DNA from: Euryodendron excelsum
Lineage: Eukaryota > Streptophyta > Magnoliopsida > Ericales > Pentaphylacaceae
Direction: 5' to 3'
DNA length: 64,000 nt
Assembly: GCA_033060915.1 (NCBI GenBank)
Contig: CM065394.1
Span: 33,208,001 to 33,272,000, forward strand
Shown: positions 62,901 to 64,000 of the stretch, piece by piece
Layout of the letters: each line of letters opens with the position of its first letter
Numbering within the stretch: position 1 is the stretch's first letter
Translations under genes and position numbers: made by a program
Notes under the pieces: generated by a model
Database searches by the model: none
Seen by the model: only the letters and a program-made list of their open reading frames with translations
What the model was told of the DNA's origin: nothing

Positions 62901-64000
62901 ATTGTAAAAATGTAATTACAAGTTCCTAATTTGTGTTTGTTAGCATTAAAATAATTATAAATAGTTTTAATTGATTTACTTTTAATCCTAATAAATTTTG
63001 TTTGAGTATTTTGTAGGCTTTTAGATAAAAGAGGGAGCAAACTCACATAGAAAGAAAGTAGTCTTCATTGATTGGAGTCCACCCACATAGGCAAACTTTA
63101 ATTTTCCAACAACTCTACCAAAACAAGAAAGGCATGTTTTTGCTTTTGGATAAAAGAGAGAGAAAACTCATATAAAAATTGACATGGAAAGATAGCAATT
63201 GACATGGAAAGAAAGCAACTCACAAGGCAATTGACATGAAAAGAAGCCAAAAGAATAAATTAATAATTAAAAAAAAAAAGAATAATGCATCACTGTAGGA
63301 AATGGATGGTTTCATCTTGTGAGTCTATAAATAGCAACACCAAAAGAGGCAAGAGGAGGAGCTTGAGAGGAGGCAAGAGAGAGAGGTATTTGTAGGAGCT
63401 TCCAATTATTTATGAAGTCATTTTTTTTCAAGTCAAGTCTCTTCAATATTATGAGTAGCTAATTTTATTTTTGGAGCCAATTGTAAAGATCATCCAAGGA
63501 TCTTAGGATATCAACAAAGGTAATTGGTATTTCTTGATAATTAAATTCTAAATCTTTGAGAAAACTCAAATTCTTAACTATATTTGTAATACCTTCTTCC
63601 TTGATAATGCAACAGGTATATACAAATCGATGGTATGAATCTATGGTGTTAATTTTGCTATTCTAGATTTAATTATTATTGAAATTATATTTTTATCGCT
63701 AAATCTTCCAAATCAAAGGCTCAAGACGAATCTAATGATTTGAGTTACAAAACCTCCATTGATATTTCAGGTGAATCGGGTGGTCTGATCAATTGAATCC
63801 AAGACCTTTTTTGTTATTTAAAGTCTAGTTCCATAACCATCAAACCTTCCAAAGCAAAAGTTTTTCTTTTGGTTACTATTTTTCTCCACCAACTGTCTAG
63901 ACCTCAGCGGCACTATTCTTGGTAAAATTCAAACAGATTAGCTTAGGTTCTAACCGAAGCCATTGCAATACTACGGTATTTAGCATGGCTTAGCCGGTAT
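62901..64000. other. Possible LTR or promoter-like tract at the window edge
   Basis: Contains a TATA-like 'tctataaatagcaacacc' at about 63323, followed by a purine-rich leader with GAG repeats and long AT-rich stretches. The short phrase 'caattgacatggaaag' is repeated at about 63178, 63196 and 63226. This layout is typical of retroelement LTRs, but neither end, primer site nor partner LTR lies in the window, so the assignment is weak. Confidence 0.25.

Overview
The window is nuclear DNA of a eudicot plant. The genes are AT-rich and have GT-AG introns, and the coding sequences are plant-specific families. (GA)n/(CT)n microsatellites sit next to the transcription units, and plant transposons (Ty3/gypsy, Helitron, hAT-like MITEs, a solo LTR) fill the gaps. 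The sequence alone does not fix the species. Five protein-coding genes can be read complete, and a sixth runs towards the right edge with its 5' end unresolved. I saw no convincing tRNA, rRNA or CRISPR.

Left part (1-28.8 kb). A tubby-like protein 8 gene (plus strand, nine coding exons, 4.3-kb second intron carrying a long inverted repeat) is followed by a solo LTR with a 5-bp target duplication. Next come a double-AP2 WRINKLED3/4-type transcription factor (minus strand, eight coding exons including a 9-bp micro-exon), MITE-like elements, a broken unidentified gene fragment and a nepenthesin-type aspartic protease (minus strand). To my recollection the same neighbours occur in Arabidopsis around At1g16060/At1g16070 and in the paralogous block At1g79700/At1g79720, so this looks like old conserved microsynteny. 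A TRF-like 8-type gene (plus strand) follows a promoter with seven ACGT cores.

Middle (29.3-33 kb). A HEADING DATE REPRESSOR 1-like nuclear coiled-coil gene (minus strand) is convergent with the TRF-like gene and carries a 19-residue tandem repeat.

Transposon island (about 34.5-55.7 kb). A decayed Rep/helicase Helitron on the minus strand is split by a 9.7-kb gypsy/chromovirus-type LTR retrotransposon with two about 2.5-kb LTRs, a perfect GATAG target duplication, an initiator-tRNA-Met primer site and a heavily mutated gag-pol. Removing the insertion in thought brings the two halves of the Helitron reading frame together without a gap. Beside it lies a second, non-coding Helitron candidate made largely of two tandem duplications (571 bp and 407 bp). 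The outer ends of the two Helitrons carry the same 3'-terminal signature in opposite orientation.

Right part (57.3-64 kb). A RING-H2 gene (minus strand) is built from symmetrical phase 1-1 exons, several starting with Gly-Gln, with an internal 22-residue repeat and one decayed exon copy. The last kilobase may be an unrecognised LTR or spacer. The genes are unrelated in pathway and do not form a functional cluster. The most unusual features are the nested transposons and the RING gene's expanding exon array.
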